NCBI GenBank assembly: GCA_037044905.1
Contig: JBAOKB010000173.1
Coordinates: 372,001 to 436,000, forward strand
Source of the DNA: Hortaea werneckii
Lineage: Eukaryota > Ascomycota > Dothideomycetes > Mycosphaerellales > Teratosphaeriaceae
Direction: 5' to 3'
DNA length: 64,000 nucleotides
The translations under genes were made by a program, and so were the position numbers. Numbering within the stretch: the stretch's first letter is position 1; each line of letters begins with the position of its first letter. Of the stretch, positions 1-9,938 are shown one piece after another. The notes beneath the pieces were generated by a model. It worked only from the letters and a program-made list of their open reading frames with translations. It was not told where the DNA came from and searched no databases.

Positions 1-2
1 TG

Positions 3-3000
3 GCGGAACCGCCAACATCGCCCACCGCTAAGTGCACTCAGGCTGCAGCACTTGAACTGCTTGACTGCAGCACAGGGGCTGCACTAGACAGCAAGGGACT
101 TACAATACATGCTCTGCTTGCTGCTTTGACAGGGGCTTTTGCCTCTTTCGGGGCACAGATCCTCATTTTTAGCGTGGTTCGATCGAAATGCCCTCGCGTG
201 TACCAGCACCGCACGATTCCGTGTCAAACACCTAAAGCCTCGCCTCGATTCCTTAAGGGGACTGCACGATGGATATTTCCGTTGTTCAGCCTACCTAGCA
301 AAGTAGTGTTGGAGACTTGTGGGCTGGATGCATTCTTTTTCCTTCGCTACATGAGGCTATTAATTTGGTCATTTCTACCGCTTTCGGTAGTAGTCACTCC
401 GACTCTTGCAGCCATCAATCGGTACGCTTCTCCTGCGAGTCTTTCAGCCCAGGGCCTGGACCGTTTCAGTCTTTCGAATATATCGAGAGAGACGCATGAT
501 GTGCTTTGGGCGCATCTCATCCTTGCAGTCGGCGCTGTAAGCTGGTTCTGCTTCGTCATTCACAACGAGTTGATGAGCTTTGTAAAGATCCGCCACGAGC
601 ATCTACAGAGCTCGGCATGTCGAGCCGCAAAGTCTACTAGAACTATCCTAGTCACGAACATCCCTCAAGAAATTCTGAATGTCAATACTCTACAAAGACT
701 ATATAGTGTCTATCCCGGTGGAGTTAGTGAGATCAATATCAATCGTGATCATAGGGTTTTGTCCAAGAAGATCGCGCAGTGCAAAAAGCTTCGAGACCAC
801 ATCGAAAAAATCGAAACATCGCGCCTACGTGTACATGTGAAAAAGCTTTCCGAAAGAGGGGACAAGCACTTAGCCAAAAGCCCGGCTCAAGAGAGAATGT
901 CCGACTCTAGCAAACAGACTGCTGGTAACGCTTGGATCAGCGAGGAACACTTCCGTGCCAGTCTGACGAAGTGGAAAACATATTTCTCTGGGGAGGGATC
1001 GAGATCATTAGGTTCCCAAATGAACGTGACCGACAACCGTCAGAGATGGACAAGTGCGATCATGGAAGATAGCCCCAAAGTTGCCGGACACGGATCGTGC
1101 GCCAGAATGATGAAGGCGCTTCGAAACTTGACACTTCGAAAGATAAATGGTGGCGATCGCGAGGATCCGGCCTTAGCTACGAAGATCCGCCAGACAAGCA
1201 ATGACGCCAAACAGGGAAGCCCGGATTCAAGAACACTTAGTATTGAGCTTCCTTTGCCGGTGGCCCCTTGTGCGCATTTCGATTCTCATGAAGGAATTCC
1301 ACAGTTCCCTTGTACTCAATGGATGAGGGATAGACTTGATAGGGCATTTTATTGGCCAGCATGCAGAGGAATTGGCCCACAAGGCGACTCGGGGGACAGA
1401 TCGCATGAAAAGTCCCATGAAGCCTTGCCCCAGGCAAAACAATCATTTCAAAGCCCACTCCGAACTTCGGCCCAAGCTCGGGAAACATACAAAGCGTGCT
1501 GCAATTCCTCATTACTAGGGAGCTGCTCTTGTCATATAGAGGATTTGCCGAATCCCGGGAACGTTGGTCTCCCTGAGCATCATCGTCGCACATCCTTGCT
1601 GCTGGAACGAAGCATGCAACCCTATTCCGACAGTGGTGGAGCCTCCCTTCGGTCTTTTTGCTGGCGTAATAAGCTGATGAAGATGATTGAACAAATCCAC
1701 GCGGAGCGAAGGAACACAGAGCAAAGGGAAAAGCTCAGCAGCGCGTTCGTCACATTCTTCTCTCAAGCTGCGGCACACATGGCGTGCCAGAACCTCGTGT
1801 ATCATGAGCCGCTCAAGATGACTTCTAGCATACCAGACATCGCACCGTCTGATGTGCTTTGGGAAAACCTCGCACGGAGTCGGCCGCAGCAGCTCGTGCG
1901 AAAATGGGTATCATCGCTCCTCTGTGCAGGGGTCGTTCTATTGTACACCATTCCTGTCTCTTTTGCCTCCATGCTAGCACAGTTAGATAAACTGGCTCGA
2001 ACTTACCCTTGGCTTGCTTGGCTGGACGATCTGGCTCCAGTCCCCGTTGCGATCATTCAGGGGGTATTGCCACCTCTGCTTGTCGGCATCATGCTCGTAA
2101 TGATTCCGCCTTTGATTCGGAAATTGGCTTCCCTGCAGGGAGTGTTGACGGGTAGAGCCCGGGAGAGGCTGGTGCAGTCGTGGTACTTCGCTTTTCTTTT
2201 TGTGCAGTGTTTCCTCGTTGTTACTGTATCGGGCGGGCTGTCGGCGTTTTTCTCCGAATTGGCTAGTGAGCCGGGCCAGGCTGTGAACAACCTTTCCAAA
2301 AGCTTGCCCAAAGCTGCGAACTACTTCTTCTCTTATCTGACGGTACAGGCGCTATCGTCTTCTGCATCCGCGCTGTTGCAGGTCGGCAGCTTGGGAGACT
2401 GGCTGCTGTTGGGCCCTGCTGTCGATTCCACCCCGCGGCAAAAGTGGAAGAGGCAAGAAAAGCTCGGGGAGGTTCGATGGGGCACCATGTTTCCTCCGCT
2501 GAGTAACATTGCGACAATCGGAATCGTTTATTCCGTCATTGCTCCTTTAATGCTCATATTCATGACCTTTATCTTCTCGCTTTTCTGGGTGGTGTACAGG
2601 TACAATGTGCTGTATGTCTATCGATACGACAGTGACTACGGGGGCTTGATGTTTCCAACTGCTGTGCATCAACTCTTCACTGGGCTGTACGTAGTGGAAG
2701 CTTGCTTGGCTGCGTACTTCTTCACGGTGACTAGTGCTTCCGGTCATCTGATGTGCGTTCCACAGGGCGTAATAATGTCGCTTTCCTTGCTAGCTACGGG
2801 CTTCTTCCAATGGCAAATGGTGCGAGCCTTCGGCCGACTGTGCACCTTCTTCCCCATTTCACTAGCTTCTCGAGACCAGTCAGATTATTCATCGCCCGGA
2901 CCGGAGCAACGAAGTTCGGAACAAGGTAAAGATAGCAAGACAGACCTTGAAGCCGCTGAACCCGATCGAAATGTCACTGACCGAAGTGGTGAGCTAGGCA

Positions 3001-3404
3001 TGCACCAGCTCAGGGATGACGACGTGGTCTGGCAATCTCGTGAGTCCCACCAAGCTAATTCGCAATTACATTCAACGCATGCAAAGCCAAGAGAAGACCC
3101 AGTGCCTCCTCTGAAACGCTGGAGGACCAGCGTTACAAACGACTATCAACCCAGTGAGCCCTTATCTTTTGCCCACCCAGCTACTCAAACATGGGTTCCA
3201 GTTGTCTGGATACCAAAAGATCCTTTCGGAGTGAGCGAGGAGCTACTGAGATCTCACTCTCATTTCAGTCCACACGGATCAGAGCGCGGAAGATCCAGTG
3301 CTTATGACAAAGTCAGCACCGTGTATACCAGTCACAAGGGTGCAAGTTTGGACACGAGAGGAAGGGTTCGTGTGCTTGGAAGGCCACCGACGCTGCTCTG
3401 GTAA
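3..3404 (+). CDS. CSC1/OSCA-like (DUF221) cation channel, 5' partial
   Basis: Membrane protein of the CSC1/OSCA/TMEM63 family, which forms osmo- or mechanosensitive cation channels; the yeast relatives are PHM7, CSC1 and RSN1. The frame is open to the left window edge with no ATG, so the start lies outside. The first helix (around HALLAALTGAFASFGAQIL) is upstream of position 150. Two more helices follow (RLLIWSFLPLSVVV; HLILAVGAVSWFCFVI). A long cytosolic domain starts at RTILVTNIP and ends at DVLWENL. The multi-helix RSN1_7TM pore region then starts at VSSLLCAGVVLLYTIPVSF and includes the family-typical NVLYVYRYDSDYGGLMFP segment. The cytosolic part is about 400 residues, longer than the roughly 200 I expect; the extra low-complexity stretch sits between the two conserved halves. 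The C-terminal tail is charged and poorly conserved. No intron is needed in the visible part. Family is confident; substrate is not known. Confidence 0.93.
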   Translation, partial: AEPPTSPTAKCTQAAALELLDCSTGAALDSKGLTIHALLAALTGAFASFGAQILIFSVVRSKCPRVYQHRTIPCQTPKASPRFLKGTARWIFPLFSLPSKVVLETCGLDAFFFLRYMRLLIWSFLPLSVVVTPTLAAINRYASPASLSAQGLDRFSLSNISRETHDVLWAHLILAVGAVSWFCFVIHNELMSFVKIRHEHLQSSACRAAKSTRTILVTNIPQEILNVNTLQRLYSVYPGGVSEININRDHRVLSKKIAQCKKLRDHIEKIETSRLRVHVKKLSERGDKHLAKSPAQERMSDSSKQTAGNAWISEEHFRASLTKWKTYFSGEGSRSLGSQMNVTDNRQRWTSAIMEDSPKVAGHGSCARMMKALRNLTLRKINGGDREDPALATKIRQTSNDAKQGSPDSRTLSIELPLPVAPCAHFDSHEGIPQFPCTQWMRDRLDRAFYWPACRGIGPQGDSGDRSHEKSHEALPQAKQSFQSPLRTSAQARETYKACCNSSLLGSCSCHIEDLPNPGNVGLPEHHRRTSLLLERSMQPYSDSGGASLRSFCWRNKLMKMIEQIHAERRNTEQREKLSSAFVTFFSQAAAHMACQNLVYHEPLKMTSSIPDIAPSDVLWENLARSRPQQLVRKWVSSLLCAGVVLLYTIPVSFASMLAQLDKLARTYPWLAWLDDLAPVPVAIIQGVLPPLLVGIMLVMIPPLIRKLASLQGVLTGRARERLVQSWYFAFLFVQCFLVVTVSGGLSAFFSELASEPGQAVNNLSKSLPKAANYFFSYLTVQALSSSASALLQVGSLGDWLLLGPAVDSTPRQKWKRQEKLGEVRWGTMFPPLSNIATIGIVYSVIAPLMLIFMTFIFSLFWVVYRYNVLYVYRYDSDYGGLMFPTAVHQLFTGLYVVEACLAAYFFTVTSASGHLMCVPQGVIMSLSLLATGFFQWQMVRAFGRLCTFFPISLASRDQSDYSSPGPEQRSSEQGKDSKTDLEAAEPDRNVTDRSGELGMHQLRDDDVVWQSRESHQANSQLHSTHAKPREDPVPPLKRWRTSVTNDYQPSEPLSFAHPATQTWVPVVWIPKDPFGVSEELLRSHSHFSPHGSERGRSSAYDKVSTVYTSHKGASLDTRGRVRVLGRPPTLLW

Positions 3405-3952
3405 CGTTTCAGCAGTGTCACAGCTCGGAAGATCTGTTTCAGGCTTAATTTTGTCCACAAAATCTTACAATAGAGGTAGAGTGGAGCGGAGGCTTGCTCA
3501 GTTCCTAATACTTCTTTAGTAATCATGCTGGGTCAACTGATTCGGGCGAGGACGAGATGTCCTCATCAGCGCGACTATATTATCTATCTGAAGCGCCATG
3601 ATAGCCACGGAGCTTGGCGAGAAGGCGGAACGGGGGTGGCATGCTTGGACTGCACCACTACCTTTCAAACCGATCATTGCCCTGTCTACTTTAGACATGA
3701 GAACGAACCATTTCTGCTTACCGTACCAAGCACTGGAACATACTATAGACATACGCTCCTAAATCGTTTTGTCTGAAGTCCGATCATTTTGTGAGCAGTA
3801 TCGTCGCACACACTGCTCAGAAAATGGATTGTTTACATCGCTTCGTCTCGGAACCCACTCATCTATGTAAGGACGAACGATTGTGCGGGCTCCGCCACCC
3901 ACTCTAGTTAGCATACCTACATGTGCATCATCGGCAGCTCTGAAGCTAGTAA
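3405..3952. other. Intergenic, no supported gene
   Basis: Short open frames exist (for example 3525-3776 +), but none shows a recognisable motif, codon bias or a copy elsewhere in the window. I see no RNA gene here. Confidence 0.5.
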
Positions 3953-4285
3953 ACCATCACTGCATCTATCGAACCCTTCGAATGTGACGATGATGAACAT
4001 GACGAATGGATGGAAGATTTGTTTGCAAAGGAACCCTTGGACATACTCCCGTGCCTTCTAGCTCATCTAAAGAAGTTAAAGGACGAAAGACTGCGGGCGC
4101 CGAAGTATGAACCTGATGTTTATAGTTCATGCTATTACCATCTTGACGTTGACAAGAACGTGTTACATATTGAAGGGCCTGGTGAGCCTCAGACTTCCGA
4201 ATTTTGGTCGTTGCCCGGAATTATGAGATTTTCGATCAGACTCGAGAGCGTTCTCCTCAAAGATGATCCTTTAAGGCCTTGCTAA
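3953..4285 (+). pseudogene. Divergent fragment of the 217-aa cassette protein family
   Basis: Open from just after a TAA at 3950-3952 to the stop at 4283-4285; the first ATG is at 4010. The translation aligns by eye with the middle of the proteins at 16236 and 43705. DEHDEWMEDLFAKEP matches ENDEWVEDNFERHG, followed by a leucine-rich helix, then LDVDKNVLHIEG matching the Y-x-IDFYRDQLWIDY region, then a conserved SLP turn. About 100 of about 217 residues are present. It lacks the N-terminal GDHVLEFLRDE part and the C-terminal coiled-coil-like part, and I find no convincing start, so it may be an exon of a spliced gene or a decayed copy. It lies in single-copy DNA outside the repeats, which suggests the amplified family has an older relative at this locus. 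Function unknown. Confidence 0.5.
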
Positions 4286-4859
4286 AGCCAAGAATTGTAT
4301 GAGGAAAGCCAGGAAATGTACGGAAGAAAGCCTGCATATGCTAAATGAAGCATGCAGGGACTTCCTACCAGAAAGCTTCGCTTAACAGCAAGATTCACAG
4401 GAAACGTATAGAGACATAAGGCTGGAAGAGCAGCAAATCGAATGTCGATCAGCGACACTAACAAGAAGAAGCTAAAGGCGGTACTCATCTTAGGCGTCAG
4501 CATCTCAGGCCCGGTCACGCACTAACGCTTCTTCATTGCTTGGAGAAATATTTAGCTACTCATTCAAGGAAACTCTTATCGACCGCGAGAGCTTGAGTTG
4601 TGTTTGTGACAGTTCTATTCGTATGGTCAGAGTAAACTGAGAACTGAACTTATTACCTGCAAGCCTCTCGTAACATCTTTTGCAGTCTGCTACAAACTAT
4701 CACAAAAGCTCCTCCTTCCTCTTCTTTCAGGAAAGATCAACTAAGGTCGCGGCCCTAGATGCTGACGCGACGGCGACCGCTTCAAAATCGCTCGGATTTT
4801 TCTGAACGACCACGGGCGAGCATGTGTTGTAGTTCTGCTACACAGCGGCTAAGAAAGAT
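4286..4859. other. Intergenic, no supported gene
   Basis: About 570 bp between the fragment above and the 3' end of the minus-strand transporter. No convincing coding frame, repeat or RNA gene was seen. Confidence 0.5.
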
Positions 4860-6403
4860 CTATTTCAACCGAGCCGACTTCACGTCCAAGCGCGCGAGTG
4901 TCGAGAGCAGGACGCAGGCACTGATTGATGCAACAATAGCATTAAAGCACCAAGGCAGGTAGGCGAATCCCAATCCTCGTCCAAAATCCTGCAAAGGTCC
5001 ATACGTCAACAAGACGACAAGTCTCGCCGCGTAAGCGCCTGCATTCAATCTTCCGGTCGTGCGTCCGCGCCAGCGGGACTCCATCGCTGGATCTGCTATC
5101 ATTTCGCTCAAGCTGGGGATGACAACAGACTGGGCTAATGCTCGGAGAGAGTTCAAAGTCATTATGGCGCAGGTCCACATGTGACGAGGAAGCAGGCTGG
5201 CGAGATAGATGCAGATGTAGAGCAACGGATACACAATCGTGACGCGGCAGTACGTCTCTCGCGTGTAACCTCCGCAGGACTGAGCGACGAGCAAGGCAAA
5301 AACCTGAACAAACAATTCAAGTCCCAGCACACCACCAATTTGGCTCGGGGCCCAGCCATGGTCGGTAAGGAAGTCCGGCATGAGCTTGTCGGAGCCGGCG
5401 AGATGTCTGTAGCCAGTCAGAGAAGTCACCTTACCTCAAGACTTGTATTACTTACCCGGCTTGGAGAAGGACAATGAGAGTGAGCCGCATGTATTTTTGT
5501 CTCGTCAGGCAAGAATTATCGACAGACATTCGAATATCTGGATCATCCGGAAACATCGTTCGGGAGTGTTGGAAGTTTTCCGGTGACACCTCCCTACTGA
5601 ACTGACATTTAAGCCAACAGCAAACGTCGTTCCACGGTCTGCTTTTGTCTTCCTGTGTCTCTGGTAGATACAGAAATGCCATACCAAGACATGTGGCTAC
5701 CAAAAAACAGCCCGCAACTCCCGGTAGAAGGAACGGTTTCGCATCTAGTATAGGGAACCTGCGAGGCAACCATGGAACGATCTCCGGTGCATTAGCCAAA
5801 AATCCTCCAGCGACGGCACCTATCACACTTCCAACAAGCCAGCCAAGCTGTATCGCCACCTGACCATGCTGCACGTTGGTATCGCGTGCATTGTCGCATT
5901 GGCGCTGGCTAGAACTGACTTCACCGAAAAGTCGAGGAGCGCCATGTTGCTCTACGTTCAAGGTCTGTAAAATACTCAGGTTGCCGTTCAGCAGTCCAGC
6001 TAGCAAGCGTGAAACCATGCATTTCCAGAAACGATCTGCTATCCCAAGGAATAAAGAACAGACAGCTGTACCGATCAGGCCGAGAAGAATGGCGATACGC
6101 CGCCCATAGACATCGCTGAACCAACCCCAAAGCGACGAGGACAAACACTCTCCTGCAGTAAACGCAGCGAGGATGACACCTGCTTCAAGGGCCGAGATCT
6201 GCAGCCAGGTTGCCAACTGGGCGATGTACGTGAACAGCATGTTGTAGATGAATGCTTCTGGGACCCTGCAAACAACTTCCTTCCAAATCAGCTGGGTAGA
6301 ACAACACGTCGAACATGATGCCTAATCACTCACATAGCATGAGAATAGTCCTTCGGTTCTGAACTGGTACACAGTGACCCGGTAGCTCACTATTGGGCTC
6401 CAT
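4860..6403 (-). CDS. MFS transporter, three exons, intact
   Basis: Major facilitator superfamily exporter of the fungal multidrug/YCR023C-like group; substrate unknown. My model is exon 1 6403-6334, intron 6333-6276 (58 nt, GTGAGT...AAG), exon 2 6275-5456, intron 5455-5407 (49 nt, GTAAGT, branch CTGAC, TACAG), exon 3 5406-4860, giving 478 residues. Splicing joins the frames exactly: across intron 1 it reads ILMLFVCRVPEAFIYNM, the usual start of helix 1 in this group, and across intron 2 LLQAGHLAGSDKLMPDF. The loop 2-3 signature is GWFSDVYGRR. LYLPETQED follows helix 6. The long central loop and six C-terminal helices are present, as is a typical length. The ATG at 6403 lies 23 codons before the first helix. 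No stop or frameshift is seen, so the gene is probably functional. The first intron's acceptor (AAG rather than CAG/TAG) was chosen because it restores the conserved CRVPEA motif. Confidence 0.85.
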
Positions 6404-6821
6404 GGCGGAAGGTCTGAGTAGACAATCGAGTATCAAGCTCAGAGCAAGATTGTATTGAACCAAAGCGCACTAGTCGGTAGGTAGCGGCCTCTATGTAAGC
6501 ACACGCAACGCCAAACGCTCTTTAAAGAAAGCTAGTGGCCACAGTCCTATCGGAACCACGGAACGAGTCGTGGGGTCTGTAGTCGCTTTCGCCGAATGGG
6601 CAATCCGGTTGTAAGGTCAACCAGGCCTCAGGCGATTTTCAGCATCGGTTAGCTCACCGAGTCTTTCGGCAATAGCCTCCCTGACTGTTGGTCCAGCATA
6701 AGTAAAGAGTACGGTGTTTCTCAAAAACATTCCCAAGGAAGCGCACGTTTCTCTTTTGCCAACCGTACACACCATCTCTTTTCGTTAGCGCGTATGCTCA
6801 GAATCAGCTGTACACATGTCA
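6404..6821. other. Upstream region of the transporter, up to the repeat edge
   Basis: No gene seen. It holds the presumed promoter of the minus-strand transporter and ends where similarity to 31485 onward begins. Confidence 0.5.
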
Positions 6822-6822
6822 A

Positions 6823-7337
6823 ATAGGTCAAATGACAGGGCCGCCCAACATCCCCAGCGCATGGCAGAAACATGAATGGCTGGCTAGCTTGATCGCATCC
6901 TTCAAATTCTTAGGCTATCTTCCTTCTTCTCTTCGACTAACGAGATCATCGATTGAATGCCTATCGACACTGACGCTCGAATAGTTCTGGAACTGCAAAG
7001 AGAGGGTCGTTTCCGGGAGGAATGCCAAATATTTCACGTCGTCAATCCCAAAAAGACTAGTTGGTCGGCGATACTGCCGGCTTTGAAGTACCTCATGGCT
7101 CTGAAAGACGTTGCGCTTCCAGAATGGACTCGAATGGTAGCTTCTAGTAATGTTAAAGATACACGCCAAAACCCGGCCGCAAAGCCACTTGATTTCTTCC
7201 AGGGTATCGCAACACTATCGAGACGAACCGTACCATTTGATGCTTCACGGGCTTGCCAGTGTAGTCCAACTCTTCAACATCTTAGAAACACAAAGAGAGA
7301 TTTCAGAGATGATCTACTGCAGCACATCGCTGGTTAA
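6823..7337 (+). pseudogene. 3' fragment of NRPS-like carboxylate reductase
   Basis: Duplicate of the last about 170 codons of the reductase at 29702-32002. The translation from 6957 (ARIVLELQREGRFREECQIF and onward) is nearly identical to the intact C-terminus ending at 32002. The upstream part (IGQMTGPPNIPSAW) is in another frame because of a one-base loss near 6945. The conserved IIDWMP has become IE*MP, with TGG changed to TGA. No adenylation or carrier domain is present, so it cannot work as an enzyme. Confidence 0.85.
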
Positions 7338-9263
7338 AGGACCACTGAAACGCCTACACAAGACTTCGTCTTTGGTCTCTTCTATGCAACCATTACCAAT
7401 GGAGATCGCTTGGATGCTTTTTACAGAGCTGTGTAGCAAAAGCGGAATGAGGATGTTTTACTTTATATCGGTTAGAGTTCATGTATTCCTCGGGACGGAA
7501 AACTACGTCGACTAGCTTTCTTCTAACGAATAAACGCAGCCAGCAGGAGCCCAAGCGGTCCTGCCAAAACAGATCGGGGCCAAGAGGGTGCAGGGACATC
7601 GTCCAATTCCTATCACCCGCTAATGAGGGAGTTTGTCGTGAAGTCTTCGATAGCCGATTACCATCCATAGCTTTCCTCCCTGCCTTTTTTTCTTTCTTTT
7701 TGATGACTGACACCGCTTGATCAAACCCTTGTCGATTTCCTCTTTCGGCCATGCTCATTGCTCTTCGAGCACGGCGGCCCTCTCCACCCCCCGCCTGCTC
7801 CCCTTTTGAATAGCATGCGCATTCGCACTTAGATTTCCCATCTTGATGACTTCACTTGGCAAGTGCTTCACTCTGTTCGTGACTGATGGGAAATCAGGGC
7901 TTGTCACGTGATTTTTCGGGTGTACCCGCTTAGTTTCATCATTTTTCGTCTCGTAGCTAGATAGAGACAACAACGACAAGGTAATACTCCAGTTGATGCT
8001 TGATGCGTCTATTTGATAGCTTCGGTCATCAAGTCGTTGACCGAAAGCGGCCCTACATCCACTTCCTTCGACCCCTATGTACGGGAGCTTATGAAGCTAT
8101 CACAGAGCGCGGGCATGTCGGCCACCAACGTCTCTGCTGTGTCGCCTTCGAACCTGGGGAGGGTTCGAGCGGCGTTCTACGCGGCGCGCGCGCGCCTCTG
8201 TTGGATCCTGGCGCTGCAAAAAGCGCCGAGAGCGCTTCGATTGGCTAGATGTTAAGCCACAGCCGCTCCCCGCGTTCCGCCGCGCGCTAGCACTTACTCG
8301 CCCTGCTGCTCACTCTCGCTGGTTACATAGTAGCTTTCGACCGGTATGTATGCTGACGCAAAAGGCAAGAACCGCTACAAGTCCAAACGATGAACACTTC
8401 CGGCGCATACCTCAATTGACCTAACTCCGGCTCTTAAGGGCCAGCGGCGGGAGCACAGGCCAAGACTGAAGTCGATTGCTTCTCATGACTCGAGCGCTCG
8501 GTAGGGGAGGTCTGTCGCGGTTCCGACCCCGATCTCCACCTTGGACTTGAGGCCAAGTCCCTCCGGCATCAGGGCCTGTTGAGCGCACCGGGTCTGTTTC
8601 GCCTCTCCTTGTCCGCTTCGCTCTTCCCGCGAAATTCTACGTTACAGCCGGACCCCTTTTGCGCAAAAGTGGACCCGGTAGATACAGCGAGCGGGTGGGA
8701 AGCGAGGGCGGAGTTTTTGATGCAATGGACCAGGAATACCCACGCGTGCTACAGATGATCATCTCGGCAATACCGCTCCGGTTCTGTCTTCGGCAAGAAG
8801 AGAGAGCCGGCGCGCACATGGCCGCACGTGGCATTCCGATGCTTACAGCTGCAGCGTCGAGGATCTCTGGGTAGACGTTCCATAGGAACTCTTCGTCCTA
8901 CGACAGAAGGGACTCGCATACAGAGCACAGACGATCGCGCGATGACAATGCACCCCGGGAGAAGCACCTCGACCCTAGGGCGAGGATGAGAATAAAAAAA
9001 AAAAAAAGCAACCCAAGGACGTAGCGAATCTCAGCATCGTTGCGGCACAGCACCTCAATGAAAGAGCAGGACCCGAGAGTATGGCTCAGCGTCACACGCA
9101 ATTCCATCCAGATCGTCTGGCTGTTGAGGGTCCCGCGCTCTCAAGCGAACAGAGTCTTAGCGTTGCCTTGCGGGCTTACGTGCCTGTACAATATCCCTCA
9201 GCATCGCCAATCTAGCTTATGGCCACCATGTAGCCTACCGTCCGCTCAAGCCCCATTGCGACG
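7338..9263 (+). repeat. Repeat DNA upstream of BAH-like unit 1, with coding remnants
   Basis: Matches 32003-33802. A short frame at 8013-8255 (starting ASVIKSLTESGPTSTSFDPY) is kept at 32694-32939 with amino-acid changes, so it may be an exon of the BAH-like gene. Around 8205-8245 lies a GCGC...GAGAGCGCTT...ATTGGCT segment found in all four BAH-like units (also near 25430, 32915 and 39200). It contains an inverted CCAAT box and could be part of their promoter. From 8690 to 8990 the frame is scrambled between copies. Confidence 0.45.
8994..9007 (+). repeat. A14 homopolymer
   Basis: Fourteen A residues. The paralogous sites near 26215 and 33535 have only one to three A, so the run grew in this copy. 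Confidence 0.9.
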
Positions 9264-9938
9264 ATGCCTTCATACAACCTACGACCTCGACCCGATCGCT
9301 GCGCAGCTAGATCGTCAGGAGTCCCTCTCGATGCAAAGAGGCGGACATCAAGCTCTTCCAGCGACACCTGCAACCCGCTCGTCTACCGCAGGTGGAACGA
9401 GCCTCCTACCTACGACAATGAGGGTAACATGAACGTTCCGAAGCTCCCCTGTAGCTTGGCCAAAGCCCTAGAAGAGGGTATGGGCACGCGGGAGGACCGT
9501 CATCAGTGGCGTAAGCTGGGCTCACCCCGCGAGTTCGTATCAAGCTGACAGCTTAGAGAGAGGGATACCACACTGTGCGCCGGAGATTACGTCTGGATAT
9601 CGATCATGCGGGGGAAACGTCACAGAAAGAGCCAGATCGCTTGGATCGGAGAGATTTGGAAATTAAGAGATGACACCAAATTAAGAGATGACACCATATT
9701 GGTTGTGCGGTTCTGGGAAAATTATAAGTTTGAATCTGGTCTATGGCAAGCCAAACCGTCGAATCATTGCCAAACGCTCTCTGTTGACACCGTCGACTAC
9801 ACGTGCGAGGGACAGCAAGATGGCAAAACCTTTGTTACAAACAACGCTGAAGGACACCAGGTAGAGCTGGACCTAAATCGAGCGAGATACTACAAATTCG
9901 AACAACTGAAGTCTAGGCGCAAGAAAGTCGACCGATAA
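9264..9938 (+). pseudogene. BAH-like, LRPR-motif protein, copy 1
   Basis: The reading frame from 9264 (MPSYNLRPRPDR) continues to 9938, interrupted by one in-frame TGA at 9546-9548. After the stop the same frame reads TLCAGDYVWISIMRGK, then IAWIGEIWKLRDD and LVVRFWENY. That pattern (GDYVW, I-x-EIW, a W-centred strand) resembles a bromo-adjacent homology (BAH) domain, a chromatin interaction module. The C-terminus is basic (KSRRKKVDR). A small direct duplication (KLRDDTKLRDDT) is seen at 9660-9690 and is absent from the copy at 34163. The BAH assignment is a pattern match only. No RT or integrase lies next to it. Confidence 0.5.

Noticed and set aside
5181..5477. Plus-strand frame opposite the transporter
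   Set aside because: It is antisense to exon 3 and the intron of the MFS gene, whose translation matches a known family; the plus frame has no motif.
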